From Streptomyces sp. NRRL S-1022 (GTDB taxonomy: Bacteria > Actinomycetota > Actinomycetes > Streptomycetales > Streptomycetaceae): a stretch of DNA of 64,000 nucleotides. The first letter of the stretch is position 1. The number at the start of each line of letters is the position of its first letter. Below the pieces are notes generated by a model. That model was not told the origin of the DNA, ran no database searches, and saw only the letters and a program-made list of their open reading frames with translations. This document shows positions 1 to 11,151 of the stretch, piece after piece. The DNA is taken from the NCBI RefSeq assembly GCF_000720135.1, contig NZ_JOIU01000019.1, positions 1 through 64,000 on the forward strand, read 5' to 3'. The translations under genes and the position numbers were made by a program.

Positions 1-113
1 CGACTCTATCAGATCTTTTCTCGATCCGATTTCCTCGGTGCTTTCCAGGTTCCCGCTCTCGCGTTTCCCTTTCCGGCGGTTCCGACTTTATCAGAAGTTC
101 TGAGCCGGATTTC
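1..113 (-). other. Probable rRNA operon leader (partial, genes lie off the left edge)
   Basis: Read on the minus strand, this stretch carries two imperfect copies of a block containing CTGATARAGTCGGAA (near 1-31 and 84-113), with GGAAAGGGAAACGCGAGAG between them. From memory, this resembles the pre-16S leader of Streptomyces rrn operons, in which such blocks precede the 16S gene. If so, a 16S gene starts a few hundred bases left of base 1 and is transcribed away from the window. Each block contains a -10-like TGATARAGT. A small palindrome (CCAGCAC/GTGCTGG, 137-155) lies just upstream. The identification is recall of a family pattern; no rRNA gene sequence is visible. Confidence 0.5.
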
Positions 114-187
114 CCACCCGCTCCGGGGATCCATGTCCAGCACGTGAAGTGCTGGGGTTCCCGGTTGGGCGGAGCCGTAAACGTACT

Positions 188-227
188 GGAGCGGGGCGCC
201 CCGATGCAAATCGAGGCGCCCCGCTCC
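188..227 (-). terminator. Terminator of the RNase J gene
   Basis: A 13-bp perfect stem (188-200 with 215-227) continues after one mismatch into CGAT/ATCG closed by a GCAA tetraloop. It starts about 20 nt after the rnj stop codon on the minus strand. There is no T tract, as is common in Streptomyces. It would insulate rnj from the rRNA leader to its left. Confidence 0.8.
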
Positions 228-247
228 TGGTGACCACCGACGGGTCG

Positions 248-1933
248 TCAGACCTCCACGACCACGGGCAGGATCATCGGCCTGCGGCGATACGTGTCCG
301 AGACCCACTTGCCGAGGGTCCGGCGGATGAGCTGCTGGAGCTGGTGGGGCTCCACCACGCCGTCCTGGGCGGACCGCTCCAGGACCTCCGTGATCTTCGG
401 GAGGACGTCGGCGAAGGCCGAGTCCTCGATGCCGGAGCCGCGCGCCTGGACGTGCGGTCCGCCGGTGATCTTGCCGGTGGAGGCGTCCACGACCACGAAG
501 ACCGAGATGATGCCCTCGTCGCCGAGGATCTTGCGGTCCTTGAGCGCCGGCTCGCCGACGTCGCCGACCGAGAGCCCGTCGACGTAGACGTAACCGGCCT
601 GGACCTTGCCGGAGATCTTGGCCTTGCCCTCGATCAGGTCGACCGCCACGCCGTCCTCGGCGATGACGATCCGGTCGTGCGGGACACCGGTCAGGGCGCC
701 CAGCTCGGCGTTGGCCCGCAGGTGGCGCCATTCGCCGTGGACCGGCATCAGGTTCTTCGGGCGGCAGATGTTGTAGAAGTACAGCAGCTCGCCCGCGGAC
801 GCGTGGCCGGAAACGTGCACCTTGGCGTTGCCCTTGTGGACGACGTTGGCGCCCCAGCGGGTCAGGCCGTTGATCACGCGGTAGACCGCGTTCTCGTTCC
901 CGGGGATCAGCGAGGAGGCGAGGATGACCGTGTCGCCCTCGACGATGCGGATCTGGTGGTCGCGGTTGGCCATGCGGGACAGGGCCGCCATCGGCTCGCC
1001 CTGGGATCCCGTGCAGACCAGGACCACCTCGTGGTCGGGCAGGTCGTCCAGTGTCCTGACGTCCACCACCAGACCCGGCGGGACCTTCAGGTAGCCCAGG
1101 TCGCGGGCGATGCCCATGTTCCGGACCATGGAGCGGCCGACGAAGGCGACCCGGCGGCCGTACTCGTGGGCCGCGTCCAGGATCTGCTGGATGCGGTGGA
1201 CGTGACTGGCGAAGCTCGCCACGATGATCCGCTTGCCGGCACCGGCGAAGACCTGCCGCAGCACGTTGGAGATGTCGCGCTCGGGCGGGACGAAGCCCGG
1301 GACCTCCGCGTTCGTCGAGTCGGCGAGGAGGAGGTCGATGCCCTCCTCGCTCAGCCGCGCGAATGCGTGCAGGTCGGTGAGTCGGTTGTCCAGCGGCAGC
1401 TGGTCCATCTTGAAGTCGCCGGTGTGCACCACCATGCCGGCGGGCGTGCGGATGGCGACGGCCAGGGCGTCCGGGATCGAGTGGTTGACGGCGACGAACT
1501 CGCAGTCGAAGGGGCCGATGCGCTCACGGTTCCCCTCCGCCACCTCCAGGGTGTACGGACGGATCCGGTGTTCCTGGAGCTTGGCCTCGATCAGGGCGAG
1601 GGTCAGCTTGGAGCCGATCAGCGGGATGTCCGGCTTCTCGCGGAGCAGGTAGGGGACGCCGCCGATGTGGTCCTCGTGGCCGTGCGTGAGGACGATGCCC
1701 TCGATGTCGTCGAGGCGGTCCCGGACGGACGAGAAGTCCGGCAGGATCAGGTCGATTCCGGGCTGCTCCTCCTCGGGGAAGAGCACTCCGCAGTCGACGA
1801 TCAGCAGGCGGCCGCCGTACTCGAAGACCGTCATGTTCCGGCCGATCTCACCGAGCCCGCCGAGCGGGGTGACCCGCAGGCCGCCCTCGGAAAGCGGCGG
1901 CGGCGGGCCGAGTTCAGGATGCGGATGACTCAA
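248..1933 (-). CDS. rnj: Ribonuclease J
   Basis: Predicted 561-residue RNase J, a metallo-beta-lactamase/beta-CASP ribonuclease with endo- and 5'-exonuclease activity used in mRNA decay and rRNA processing in the cytoplasm. The metal-binding THGHEDH motif is near residues 83-89, followed by the beta-CASP region (SGHAS) and a C-terminal domain, full length for the family. I chose the TTG start at 1933 because GAGGAG lies six bases upstream and the reading frame before it has no family similarity. It is the last gene of a dapA-rnj run, 156 nt after dapA, and ends at a strong hairpin. Confidence 0.95.
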   Translation of the reverse strand: MSHPHPELGPPPPLSEGGLRVTPLGGLGEIGRNMTVFEYGGRLLIVDCGVLFPEEEQPGIDLILPDFSSVRDRLDDIEGIVLTHGHEDHIGGVPYLLREKPDIPLIGSKLTLALIEAKLQEHRIRPYTLEVAEGNRERIGPFDCEFVAVNHSIPDALAVAIRTPAGMVVHTGDFKMDQLPLDNRLTDLHAFARLSEEGIDLLLADSTNAEVPGFVPPERDISNVLRQVFAGAGKRIIVASFASHVHRIQQILDAAHEYGRRVAFVGRSMVRNMGIARDLGYLKVPPGLVVDVRTLDDLPDHEVVLVCTGSQGEPMAALSRMANRDHQIRIVEGDTVILASSLIPGNENAVYRVINGLTRWGANVVHKGNAKVHVSGHASAGELLYFYNICRPKNLMPVHGEWRHLRANAELGALTGVPHDRIVIAEDGVAVDLIEGKAKISGKVQAGYVYVDGLSVGDVGEPALKDRKILGDEGIISVFVVVDASTGKITGGPHVQARGSGIEDSAFADVLPKITEVLERSAQDGVVEPHQLQQLIRRTLGKWVSDTYRRRPMILPVVVEV

Positions 1934-2089
1934 AAGACTCTCCTCAACCACACGCGCCACGTACCGGTATGGCACGTGGCGCGCATGACGTTCGTGCGGA
2001 AGCAGTTGTCGTTGTGGGGTGCGGGCACCGGTGGCCCGCCTCTTCTGTTGTTCTTCAGTTGTGAAGCCCGTGTGGTGCCAAGTCTGTAG

Positions 2090-2989
2090 TCAGAGCTGTA
2101 CCCCGCCGGCAGCAAGATCGCTCTTGAGCTGGGCGATCTCCTCGGGCGAGCACTCGATCATGGGCGAGCGCAGCGGTCCGGCGGGCAGGCCCTGGAGGGC
2201 GAGTGCCGCCTTGGTGGTCATGACGCCCTGGGTACGGAACATGCCGGTGTAGACCGGGAGCAGCTTCTGGTGGATCTCGGTGGCCTTGACGACGTCGCCG
2301 GAGACGTACGCGTCCACCAGGGCGCGCAGGTCGGGGGTGACGAGGTGGCCGACGACCGAGACGAAGCCGACCGCGCCCACGGAGAGCAGCGGGAGGTTCA
2401 GCATGTCGTCGCCGGAGTACCAGGCGAGGCCGGACTGGGCGATGGCCCAGCTGGCGCGGCCGAGGTCGCCCTTGGCGTCCTTGTTGGCGACGATCCGGGG
2501 GTGCTCTGCGAGCCGGACGAGCGTCTCGGTGCTGATCGGGACGCCGCTGCGACCGGGGATGTCGTAGAGCATGACCGGCAGGCCGGTGGCGTCCGCGACG
2601 GCCGTGAAGTGCCGGTACAGGCCCTCCTGCGGGGGCTTGTTGTAGTACGGCGTGACGACCAGCAGGCCGTGGGCGCCGATGCGCTCGGCCTCGCGCGCCA
2701 GCTCGACGCTGTGGTGGGTGTCGTTGGTTCCGACGCCGGCGACGACGTGGGCGCGGTCGCCGACGGCCTCCAGGACGGCTCGTACCAGGTCCGATTTCTC
2801 CGCGTCACTGGTGGTGGGGGACTCGCCGGTGGTGCCGTTGACGATCAGGCCGTCGTTGCCTGCGTCCACCAGGTGGGCGGCGAGCCGCTGCGCGCCGTCG
2901 AGGTCGAGTGCGCCGTCCGCCGTGAAGGGCGTGACCATGGCGGTGAGGACCCGCCCGAAGGGGGTCTGCGGAGTCGAGGTCGGAGCCAT
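2090..2989 (-). CDS. dapA: 4-hydroxy-tetrahydrodipicolinate synthase
   Basis: 299-residue class I aldolase-type TIM barrel condensing pyruvate with aspartate semialdehyde, the first committed step toward lysine and diaminopimelate. The family GTTGES motif (about residue 50), the catalytic YNKP tyrosine segment (about residue 140) and the Schiff-base lysine in VANKDAKGD (about 170) are visible. The ATG at 2989 gives the normal family length; an upstream in-frame extension was discarded. Streptomyces often carries more than one dapA copy. This copy sits between thyX and rnj on the same strand; dapB, a later enzyme of the same pathway, is at 5832-6584. Confidence 0.93.
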   Translation of the reverse strand: MAPTSTPQTPFGRVLTAMVTPFTADGALDLDGAQRLAAHLVDAGNDGLIVNGTTGESPTTSDAEKSDLVRAVLEAVGDRAHVVAGVGTNDTHHSVELAREAERIGAHGLLVVTPYYNKPPQEGLYRHFTAVADATGLPVMLYDIPGRSGVPISTETLVRLAEHPRIVANKDAKGDLGRASWAIAQSGLAWYSGDDMLNLPLLSVGAVGFVSVVGHLVTPDLRALVDAYVSGDVVKATEIHQKLLPVYTGMFRTQGVMTTKAALALQGLPAGPLRSPMIECSPEEIAQLKSDLAAGGVQL

Positions 2990-3062
2990 GGGTAACACGC
3001 TACTCGGTACGCGATGCGGGGTGTGCCCGTGGGGTATCGGGAAAGTCAGGACAAAGAAGGAG

Positions 3063-3100
3063 CCCGGCACTGCCTGCTCGGGGGTTCAAGCAGTGCCGGG
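3063..3100 (-). terminator. Hairpin between thyX and dapA
   Basis: Perfect 11-bp inverted repeat CCCGGCACTGC/GCAGTGCCGGG with a 16-nt loop, about 100 nt after the thyX stop and upstream of dapA. It probably ends the thyX transcript, so dapA likely has its own promoter between about 2990 and 3062. Confidence 0.6.
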
Positions 3101-3199
3101 TCCGTTTGATCAGGCTAGATGAACTTCTCTAAATGCCGCAATACGGACACCTCGCCAGGCTGACCCGTACATCCGTTCCGGCAAGGGAACAAGGCTTCG

Positions 3200-3949
3200 C
3201 TACGGGGCCACACGCCCGTTCGCGTTGTAGGCGGCGTGCGTCAGCGGCATGAGCTTCGCCCACTCCGCCTCCATCTTCTCGCCCACCATCTCGATCTCCC
3301 GCTGCGGGAAGGACGGCACCTTGGCCAGCTCGTGCTGGGTGCGCAGGCCGAGGAAGTGCATCAGGGAGCGGGCGTTGCAGGTGGCGTACATCGAGGAGTA
3401 GAGGCCGACGGGGAGGGCGGCGCGGGCGACCTCGCGGGCGACGCCGTCGGCGAGCATCTTCTGGTAGGCCGTGTACGACTGCTCGTACGACTCGCGCAGG
3501 GCGCCGGTTACCGCCTCGTGCTGGGCCGGGGTGCCCTCGACGAAGACGTACTTGCCCGGGCGGCCCTCCTGGACGAGCTTGCGGTCGGCGCCGGGGACGT
3601 AGAAGACGGGCTCCAGCTCCCGGTAGCGGCCGGACTCCTCGTTGTACGACCAGCCGACGCGGTGCCGCATGAACTCGCGGAAGACGAAGATCGGGGCGCT
3701 GATGAAGAAGGTCATCGAGTTGTGCTCGAACGGGCTGCCGTGCCGGTCGCGCATCAGGAAGTTGATCAGGCCCTTGGAGCGCTCGGGGTCCTTCTTCAGC
3801 TCTTCCAGGGACTGCTCGCCGGCGGTGGAGACGCGGGCGGCGAAGAGCACGTCGGCGTCCGAAGCGCTGGACTTCACCAGCTCGACGGTGACGTCGCTGC
3901 GGAACGTGAGCGACTCGGGGGTGGTCACGGGGGTACGGATCCTTCCCAT
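3200..3949 (-). CDS. thyX: Flavin-dependent thymidylate synthase
   Basis: ThyX makes dTMP from dUMP using FAD and methylenetetrahydrofolate. The signature RHR...SYNEES-GRY (the RHRX7S motif) lies in the first half and a second conserved arginine region near the C terminus, with about 240-250 residues as expected. The start is uncertain. The ATG at 3949 has only a weak ribosome site. A GTG at 3928 is preceded by GGAAGG at 12-nt spacing, and family similarity begins just after it. It is divergent from the small membrane-protein gene at 4124 and is followed by a hairpin at 3063-3100. Confidence 0.93.
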   Translation of the reverse strand: MGRIRTPVTTPESLTFRSDVTVELVKSSASDADVLFAARVSTAGEQSLEELKKDPERSKGLINFLMRDRHGSPFEHNSMTFFISAPIFVFREFMRHRVGWSYNEESGRYRELEPVFYVPGADRKLVQEGRPGKYVFVEGTPAQHEAVTGALRESYEQSYTAYQKMLADGVAREVARAALPVGLYSSMYATCNARSLMHFLGLRTQHELAKVPSFPQREIEMVGEKMEAEWAKLMPLTHAAYNANGRVAP

Positions 3950-4123
3950 TACTTCTGCGGTTGCGACCACCTTACGGGGGCACCCGACGGGCCCTGGACA
4001 CCACCTCGCCCCGTGCGACGCCCGAGATTTTTTCGGATATGGGCACCTTTCGTGTCACTCGCGCGTCTGTATCGGTGAGGTCTGCGTGTTCGATCACAAA
4101 CCCTGAGAGGAGCGGCACCCACG

Positions 4124-4360
4124 ATGTTCCGTCGGCGCGAGCCCGTACCCTTCGCCTTCCTGGCCGAGGCGGACAGGTTCCGCAGTAATGTCACGCCCCC
4201 GCCCCGCAGGCGGGCGTCCTTCGGCGAGATGGCCGGGCGCTGGCTGCTGGGCCTCACCCTCGTCGCCGGGCTCGCCGGCGCCCTGATCCTGGGCACGCCG
4301 GCGCTCTCCGCGCCCTCCGGTACGCCGGCTCAGCAGTCCCAGGCGTCCCAGGGGCACTGA
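4124..4360 (+). CDS. Small single-pass membrane protein, function unknown
   Basis: 78-residue protein with a basic N terminus (RRRE, then PPPRRR), one hydrophobic segment at about residues 40-60 (LLGLTLVAGLAGALILG), and a short polar Ser/Gln-rich tail. GAGAGGAG lies upstream of the ATG at a usable distance. It runs in the same direction as the membrane protein at 4452 and is separated from it by about 90 nt. I recognise no domain; the charge pattern suggests the N terminus is inside. Confidence 0.75.
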   Translation: MFRRREPVPFAFLAEADRFRSNVTPPPRRRASFGEMAGRWLLGLTLVAGLAGALILGTPALSAPSGTPAQQSQASQGH

Positions 4361-4451
4361 GTACTCTTCCGGACGCTCAAGGCTGGTGAGCGGGAAGACG
4401 GCCGGATAGCCTCACGGCACAGCCCGCGCGAGGAGCGAGTGAGGACCAGCC

Positions 4452-5006
4452 GTGCCCCTGTCCTTCCTGACGGCCGACCGTGCCTTCGATTCGGTGGCCG
4501 AGAGTGCGCTGCCGTACGACGACCCCGACCGCTGGCGGCGCCCCTACCGGCCCGGACCCTGGCGGGTGGGGCTGGCGGCGCTGGTGCTGCTGCTCGCCTC
4601 CGTCGCGCTGTTCACCGCGGTGCTCATCGCGCTGACCGGCGCGCCGGCCACCGCCGGGGCCGTCCTCGGCGTCGGGCTGGTGATCGTCGTCGGCGCGCTG
4701 CGGCTGCTGCGCATGGGGGTGTGGGTCAGCCGGCGCGGGCTGCGCCGTACCGGTCTGCTGGTGACGCGGACGGTGCCATGGGCGCGGGTCGTCTCGGTGC
4801 GGACGGTGCAGCAGCCGGTGCGCTGGCTGGGGCTGCCGCGCACGGTACAGGGGCAGGCGCTGGCGCTCGTCCGCAAGGACCGGCGGCCCGAGGACACCCC
4901 GCCCCTGCTCACCACCCACGGCCTGGACTTTCTCGGCCGCCCGCTCGCCTTCGACCGGGCGGCGGACGCGGTGGAGGCCTGGGCGGCGGAGAACGGCCGC
5001 GGCTGA
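4452..5006 (+). CDS. Membrane protein with a PH-like C-terminal domain
   Basis: 184 residues from a GTG start with GAGGA nine bases upstream. Two adjacent hydrophobic segments (about residues 38-62 and 66-86) are followed by a soluble region with the pattern of bacterial PH-domain proteins (LRRTGLLVTRTVPWARVVSVRTV, shortened). Such proteins sit at the inner face of the membrane; no enzymatic role is evident. A perfect terminator hairpin follows 14 nt after the stop. The PH assignment is inference from the short beta-rich pattern after two helices. Confidence 0.8.
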   Translation: MPLSFLTADRAFDSVAESALPYDDPDRWRRPYRPGPWRVGLAALVLLLASVALFTAVLIALTGAPATAGAVLGVGLVIVVGALRLLRMGVWVSRRGLRRTGLLVTRTVPWARVVSVRTVQQPVRWLGLPRTVQGQALALVRKDRRPEDTPPLLTTHGLDFLGRPLAFDRAADAVEAWAAENGRG

Positions 5007-5020
5007 CCCGCAAGCACGCC

Positions 5021-5060
5021 CGAAGGGGCCGCCCCACCGCGAGGTGGGGCGGCCCCTTCG
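5021..5060 (+). terminator. Strong terminator hairpin
   Basis: Perfect 18-bp stem (5021-5038 with 5043-5060) closed by a GCGA tetraloop, 14 nt after the stop of the gene at 4452. There is no T tract. Confidence 0.9.
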
Positions 5061-5367
5061 GCGTGGCTGGGCCACAGGGCACACGGCGGCCACAGCGGAG
5101 GACAGCGGGCTGTCCCCCGGGATCCCGGGCTCGAAGTCCGGCCGGAGCCGGGAAGCCTTCGTCCCGTCTCGCGCGGCAGCCGTGCGGGCCGGCGGAGGGC
5201 AGCGGACTCTCCCACGCGGGGCCGCCATCCCGAGCTCCGGCCGGTGGCCGTCGGCCCTCGCGCGTAAGGGCGGCCGGGAGTCGGAAGGGCTCCGTCACAC
5301 CTCACGGCGCGGGCGGCGGGCACCGGGGGATCGGAGGCTGTGGGTGGCCGCCGTACCCCGTCCGGTG
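5061..5367. repeat. Intergenic region with a degenerate direct repeat
   Basis: No gene is supported in these 307 bases between two convergent genes. The block starting at 5097 (GGAGGACAGCGGGCTGTCCC) is imperfectly repeated from 5194 (GGAGGGCAGCGGACTCTCCC). Later segments also recur (ATCCCGRGCT...CCGGCCGG near 5122 and 5227). It looks like an old duplication or a decayed fragment. Confidence 0.4.
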
Positions 5368-5820
5368 TCAGGGCTGGGGTGGTCTGCCGGCGTGGAGGGC
5401 TATCGCGCGTTGCATGGCCTTGCGGGCACGCGGGGTGTCGCGGGCGTCGTGGTAGGCGACGGCGAGGCGGAACCAGCAGCGCCAGTCGTCGGGGGACGAC
5501 TCCGTCTCGGCCTTGCGCTTGGCGAACACCTCGTCGGCCGAGTCGCGGTCGATGCGGCCGCTGGGCAGGCGGGTCAGCTCGTCGGCCGGCAGGCCGCCCT
5601 CGGCCTCCAGCTCCGCGGCGAGGGCGTTGGCCCGGCGGACGAACTGGGTGTTCTTCCAGAGGAACCACAGGCCGATGACCGGCAGGATCAGCACCGCCAC
5701 CCCGAAGGTGACGGTGAGGAGCGTGCCGGCCTGGATGAGCATCACGCCGCGGCTGCCGACCAGGACGAAGTAGAAGACCAGGACGGCGGCCGTGACGAGG
5801 TAGGTGATCTTCGCGCGCAT
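5368..5820 (-). CDS. Membrane protein with a short TPR-like C terminus
   Basis: 150 residues. Two N-terminal transmembrane helices (about residues 5-27 and 33-55) are followed by a charged cytoplasmic region. The C terminus has a tetratricopeptide-like helix pair (WRCWFRLAVAYHDA...ARKAMQRAIALHAG). It starts 11 nt after the dapB stop, so it is the last gene of the rpsO-pnp-M16-dapB operon. The function is unknown; it is conserved at this position in Streptomyces as far as I recall. Confidence 0.8.
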   Translation of the reverse strand: MRAKITYLVTAAVLVFYFVLVGSRGVMLIQAGTLLTVTFGVAVLILPVIGLWFLWKNTQFVRRANALAAELEAEGGLPADELTRLPSGRIDRDSADEVFAKRKAETESSPDDWRCWFRLAVAYHDARDTPRARKAMQRAIALHAGRPPQP

Positions 5821-5831
5821 GGCAGTGGCTG

Positions 5832-7986
<2,155 letters not shown>

Positions 7987-7990
<4 letters not shown>

Positions 7991-10206
7991 TGCTCGGCGT
8001 CGTCCTTCGCCTCGTCGTCGCCCTCTTCGCCCTCGATCACCGGGACGAGGGAGAGCTTGCCGCGGGAGTCGATCTCGGCGATCTCGACCTGGACCTTCTG
8101 GCCCACGCCGAGCACGTCCTCGACGTTCTCCACGCGCTTGCCGCCGGCGAGCTTGCGGATCTGCGAGATGTGCAGCAGACCGTCCTTGCCGGGCAGCAGG
8201 GACACGAACGCGCCGAAGGTGGTCGTCTTCACGACCGTACCCAGGTAGCGCTCGCCGACCTCGGGCATCGTCGGGTTGGCGATGCCGTTGATCGTGGCGC
8301 GGGCGGCCTCCGCCGAGGGACCGTCGGCGGCACCGATGTAGATCGTGCCGTCGTCCTCGATGGTGATCTCGGCGCCCGTGTCCTCCTGGATCTGGTTGAT
8401 CATCTTGCCCTTGGGGCCGATGACCTCACCGATCTTGTCGACCGGGATCTTGACGGTGATGATCCGCGGGGCGTTCGGGGACATCTCGTCGGGCCGGTCG
8501 ATGGCCTCCATCATCACGTCGAGGATGTGGAGACGCGCGTCGCGGGCCTGCTTGAGGGCCGCGGCGAGGACGGAGGCGGGGATGCCGTCCAGCTTGGTGT
8601 CGAGCTGGAGGGCGGTCACGAACTCCTTGGTGCCGGCGACCTTGAAGTCCATGTCGCCGAAGGCGTCCTCCGCACCGAGGATGTCGGTGAGGGTGACGTA
8701 GTGCGTCTCGCCGTCGATCTCCTGGGAGATCAGGCCCATGGCGATACCGGCGACCGGGGCCTTGAGCGGCACACCGGCGTTCAGCAGCGACATGGTGGAG
8801 GCGCAGACCGAGCCCATGGACGTCGAGCCGTTGGAGCTCAGCGCCTCGGACACCTGGCGGATCGCGTAGGGGAACTCCTCGCGCGCGGGCAGCACCGGCA
8901 CGAGCGCGCGCTCGGCGAGGGCGCCGTGGCCGATCTCGCGGCGCTTGGGGGAGCCGACGCGGCCGGTCTCGCCGGTGGAGTACGGCGGGAAGTTGTAGTT
9001 GTGCATGTAGCGCTTGCGGGTCACCGGGGAGAGGGTGTCCAGCTGCTGCTCCATGCGGAGCATGTTGAGGGTGGTGACGCCCAGGATCTGGGTCTCGCCA
9101 CGTTCGAACACCGCGGAGCCGTGCACCCGCGGGATGGCCTCGACCTCGGCGGCCAGGGTGCGGATGTCGGTGACACCGCGGCCGTCGATGCGCTTCTTCT
9201 CCTTGATCACGCGCTCGCGGACCAGCTGCTTGGTGAGCGAGCGGTACGCGGCGGAGATCTCCTTCTCGCGGCCCTCGAACTCCGGCAGGAGCTTCTCGGC
9301 GGCCAGACCCTTGACGCGGTCCAGCTCGGCCTCGCGCTCCTGCTTGCCGGCGATGGTGAGCGCCTGGGCCAGCTCGGGGCGGACGGCGGCGGTCAGGGCC
9401 TCGAACACGTCGTCCTGGTAGTCCAGGAAGATCGGGAACTCGGCGGTCGGCTTGGCGGCCTTGGCGGCGAGGTCGGCCTGGGCGCGGCACAGGACCTTGA
9501 TGAAGGGCTTCGCGGCCTCAAGACCGGCGGCGACGATCTCCTCGGTCGGCGCCTCGGCACCGCCCTCGACCAGCTTGATCGTCTGCTCGGTGGCCTCGGC
9601 CTCGACCATCATGATCGCGACGTCGCCGTCCTCCAGCACACGGCCGGCGACGACCATGTCGAAGACGGCGTCCTCCAGCTCGGTGTGGGTCGGGAAGGCG
9701 ACCCACTGGCCGCGGATCAGCGCGACGCGGACGCCGCCGATCGGGCCGGAGAAGGGCAGGCCGGCCAGCTGCGTCGACGCGGACGCGGCGTTGATCGCCA
9801 CGACGTCGTACAGGTGGTCGGGGTTGAGCGCCATGATCGTGGCGACGACCTGGATCTCGTTGCGCAGGCCCTTCTTGAAGGACGGGCGCAGCGGGCGGTC
9901 GATGAGGCGGCAGGTGAGGATGGCGTCCTCGGACGGCCGGCCCTCACGGCGGAAGAAGCTGCCGGGGATCTTGCCGGCGGCGTACATCCGCTCCTCGACG
10001 TCCACCGTCAGGGGGAAGAAGTCGAGCTGGTCCTTGGGGTTCTTGGAGGCGGTGGTGGCCGACAGCACCATGGTGTCGTCGTCCAGGTACGCCACGGCGG
10101 AGCCGGCGGCCTGCTTGGCCAGGCGGCCCGTCTCGAAGCGGATGGTGCGGGTGCCGAAGGCGCCGTTGTCGATGACGGCCTCGGCGTAGTGGGTCTCGTT
10201 CTCCAC
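7987..10206 (-). CDS. pnp: Polyribonucleotide nucleotidyltransferase (PNPase)
   Basis: 739-residue phosphorolytic 3'-5' exoribonuclease and RNA-tailing enzyme; in Streptomyces it is also credited with polyadenylation. Two RNase PH domains flank a helical domain. A KH domain ([19 protein letters not shown]) and an S1 domain ([20 protein letters not shown]) end the protein. I chose the GTG at 10206, with GGAG nine bases upstream; it gives the standard length and the expected [11 protein letters not shown] terminus. It follows rpsO after a structured 390-nt spacer and overlaps the M16 gene by four bases. Confidence 0.97.
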
Positions 10207-10316
10207 TAGCGTTTTCTCCGTTACTTGTCGTCTTTCGTCCCTCGGCTGCCCGTGTGGCAGGGGGACGGTGGCGGAGAAGCGCTCCGTGCGGTGCGGGCCG
10301 GTCTTCGATCGAAGCA

Positions 10317-10339
10317 CCCGGGGCTCGCTTCCCCCCGGG
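10317..10339 (-). other. Hairpin in the pnp leader
   Basis: 7-bp G/C stem CCCGGGG/CCCCGGG with a 9-nt loop, about 110 nt upstream of the pnp start on the minus strand. In Streptomyces the rpsO-pnp spacer is known to contain double-stranded RNase III targets; this is a candidate. Confidence 0.5.
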
Positions 10340-10391
10340 GGCCACTACCGAGGACCGGCGGCGGCTGGATGCGCTCCTCCTCGTTCTGGGT

Positions 10392-10444
10392 GTCGTACGA
10401 CCTGTGTCGCACGACCTGTGTCGTACGTCGTTCCGTGTCGTGCG
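10392..10444 (-). repeat. Tandem 14-nt repeats in the rpsO-pnp spacer
   Basis: GTCGTACGACCTGT (10392-10405) is followed directly by GTCGCACGACCTGT (10406-10419), then by the partial copies GTCGTACG (10420) and GTCGTGCG (10437). Each unit contains the near-palindrome GTCGTACGAC. They lie where a pnp promoter would be expected, so they could be operator sites or an RNA structure; the role is unknown. Confidence 0.7.
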
Positions 10445-10549
10445 TATTGCGTTGTGCTACCACACTACAAAGCGTGAGTGACACTCCGCACGTCCCCGCA
10501 CGCACAACGGGGGTTTCCGCAGGCGGAGCAGGCGCCCGCATACGGCAAA

Positions 10550-10585
10550 GGGAGCGACTCCCGGGTGCTTCCGGGAACCGCTCCC
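10550..10585 (-). terminator. Hairpin directly after rpsO
   Basis: Two-part stem GGGAGCG/CGCTCCC and TCCCGG/CCGGGA, separated by AC bulges on both sides, with a 6-nt loop. It starts 11-12 nt after the rpsO stop. It probably acts as an attenuator or partial terminator between rpsO and pnp and as a processing site. Confidence 0.75.
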
Positions 10586-10596
10586 CTCACGGCGAC

Positions 10597-10884
10597 TTAC
10601 TTGGCGCCCGCCGCACCGCGGCGGATGCCCAGGCGGTCGACCAGCGCACGGAAGCGCTGGATGTCCTTCTTCGCCAGGTACTGCAGCAGGCGACGGCGCT
10701 GACCGACGAGGATCAGCAGGCCACGACGGGAGTGGTGGTCGTGCTTGTGGGTCTTGAGGTGCTCCGTCAGGTCGGAGATCCGACGGGAGAGCATGGCGAC
10801 CTGGACCTCGGGGGAGCCGGTGTCACCCTCCTTGGTACCGAACTCGGAGATGATCTGCTTCTTCGTAGCGGCGTCGAGCGACAC
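10597..10884 (-). CDS. rpsO: 30S ribosomal protein S15
   Basis: 95 residues, full length, with the family helices and the conserved [12 protein letters not shown] and RRRLLQYL segments that bind 16S rRNA. The GTG start at 10884 is preceded by GAGGAG eight bases upstream. It heads the rpsO-pnp operon. In other bacteria S15 represses its own mRNA through a leader structure; no such structure was identified here. Confidence 0.98.
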   Translation of the reverse strand: MSLDAATKKQIISEFGTKEGDTGSPEVQVAMLSRRISDLTEHLKTHKHDHHSRRGLLILVGQRRRLLQYLAKKDIQRFRALVDRLGIRRGAAGAK

Positions 10885-11151
10885 GCGTACTCCTCATAGT
10901 CTGGTGAGTGCCACCGAGTGCCCCCGGTCTACATCTCGAGGGAGCTTCCGTTACTCGGGAGGCGGGGATCCGCTGGGCGCGGCCTCCAGAACACGGCGGT
11001 TCCGGAGGTGCGTACACAAACGGCCGTCACTCAGGGTACCAGGCGATCGCCGGGGTCCTGCGCGCGGTCTCCGAACCCCCCTGAGGCGGTCGCATCGGCC
11101 ACTAGGGTGAGCGCCGGGACCGTACCTACCTCGGGAAGGGGTCGCTGCACG

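Noticed and set aside
8170-10209. 679-residue open frame antisense to pnp
   Set aside because: Mirror of the PNPase reading frame; composition is typical of G+C-rich antisense frames, with no domain.
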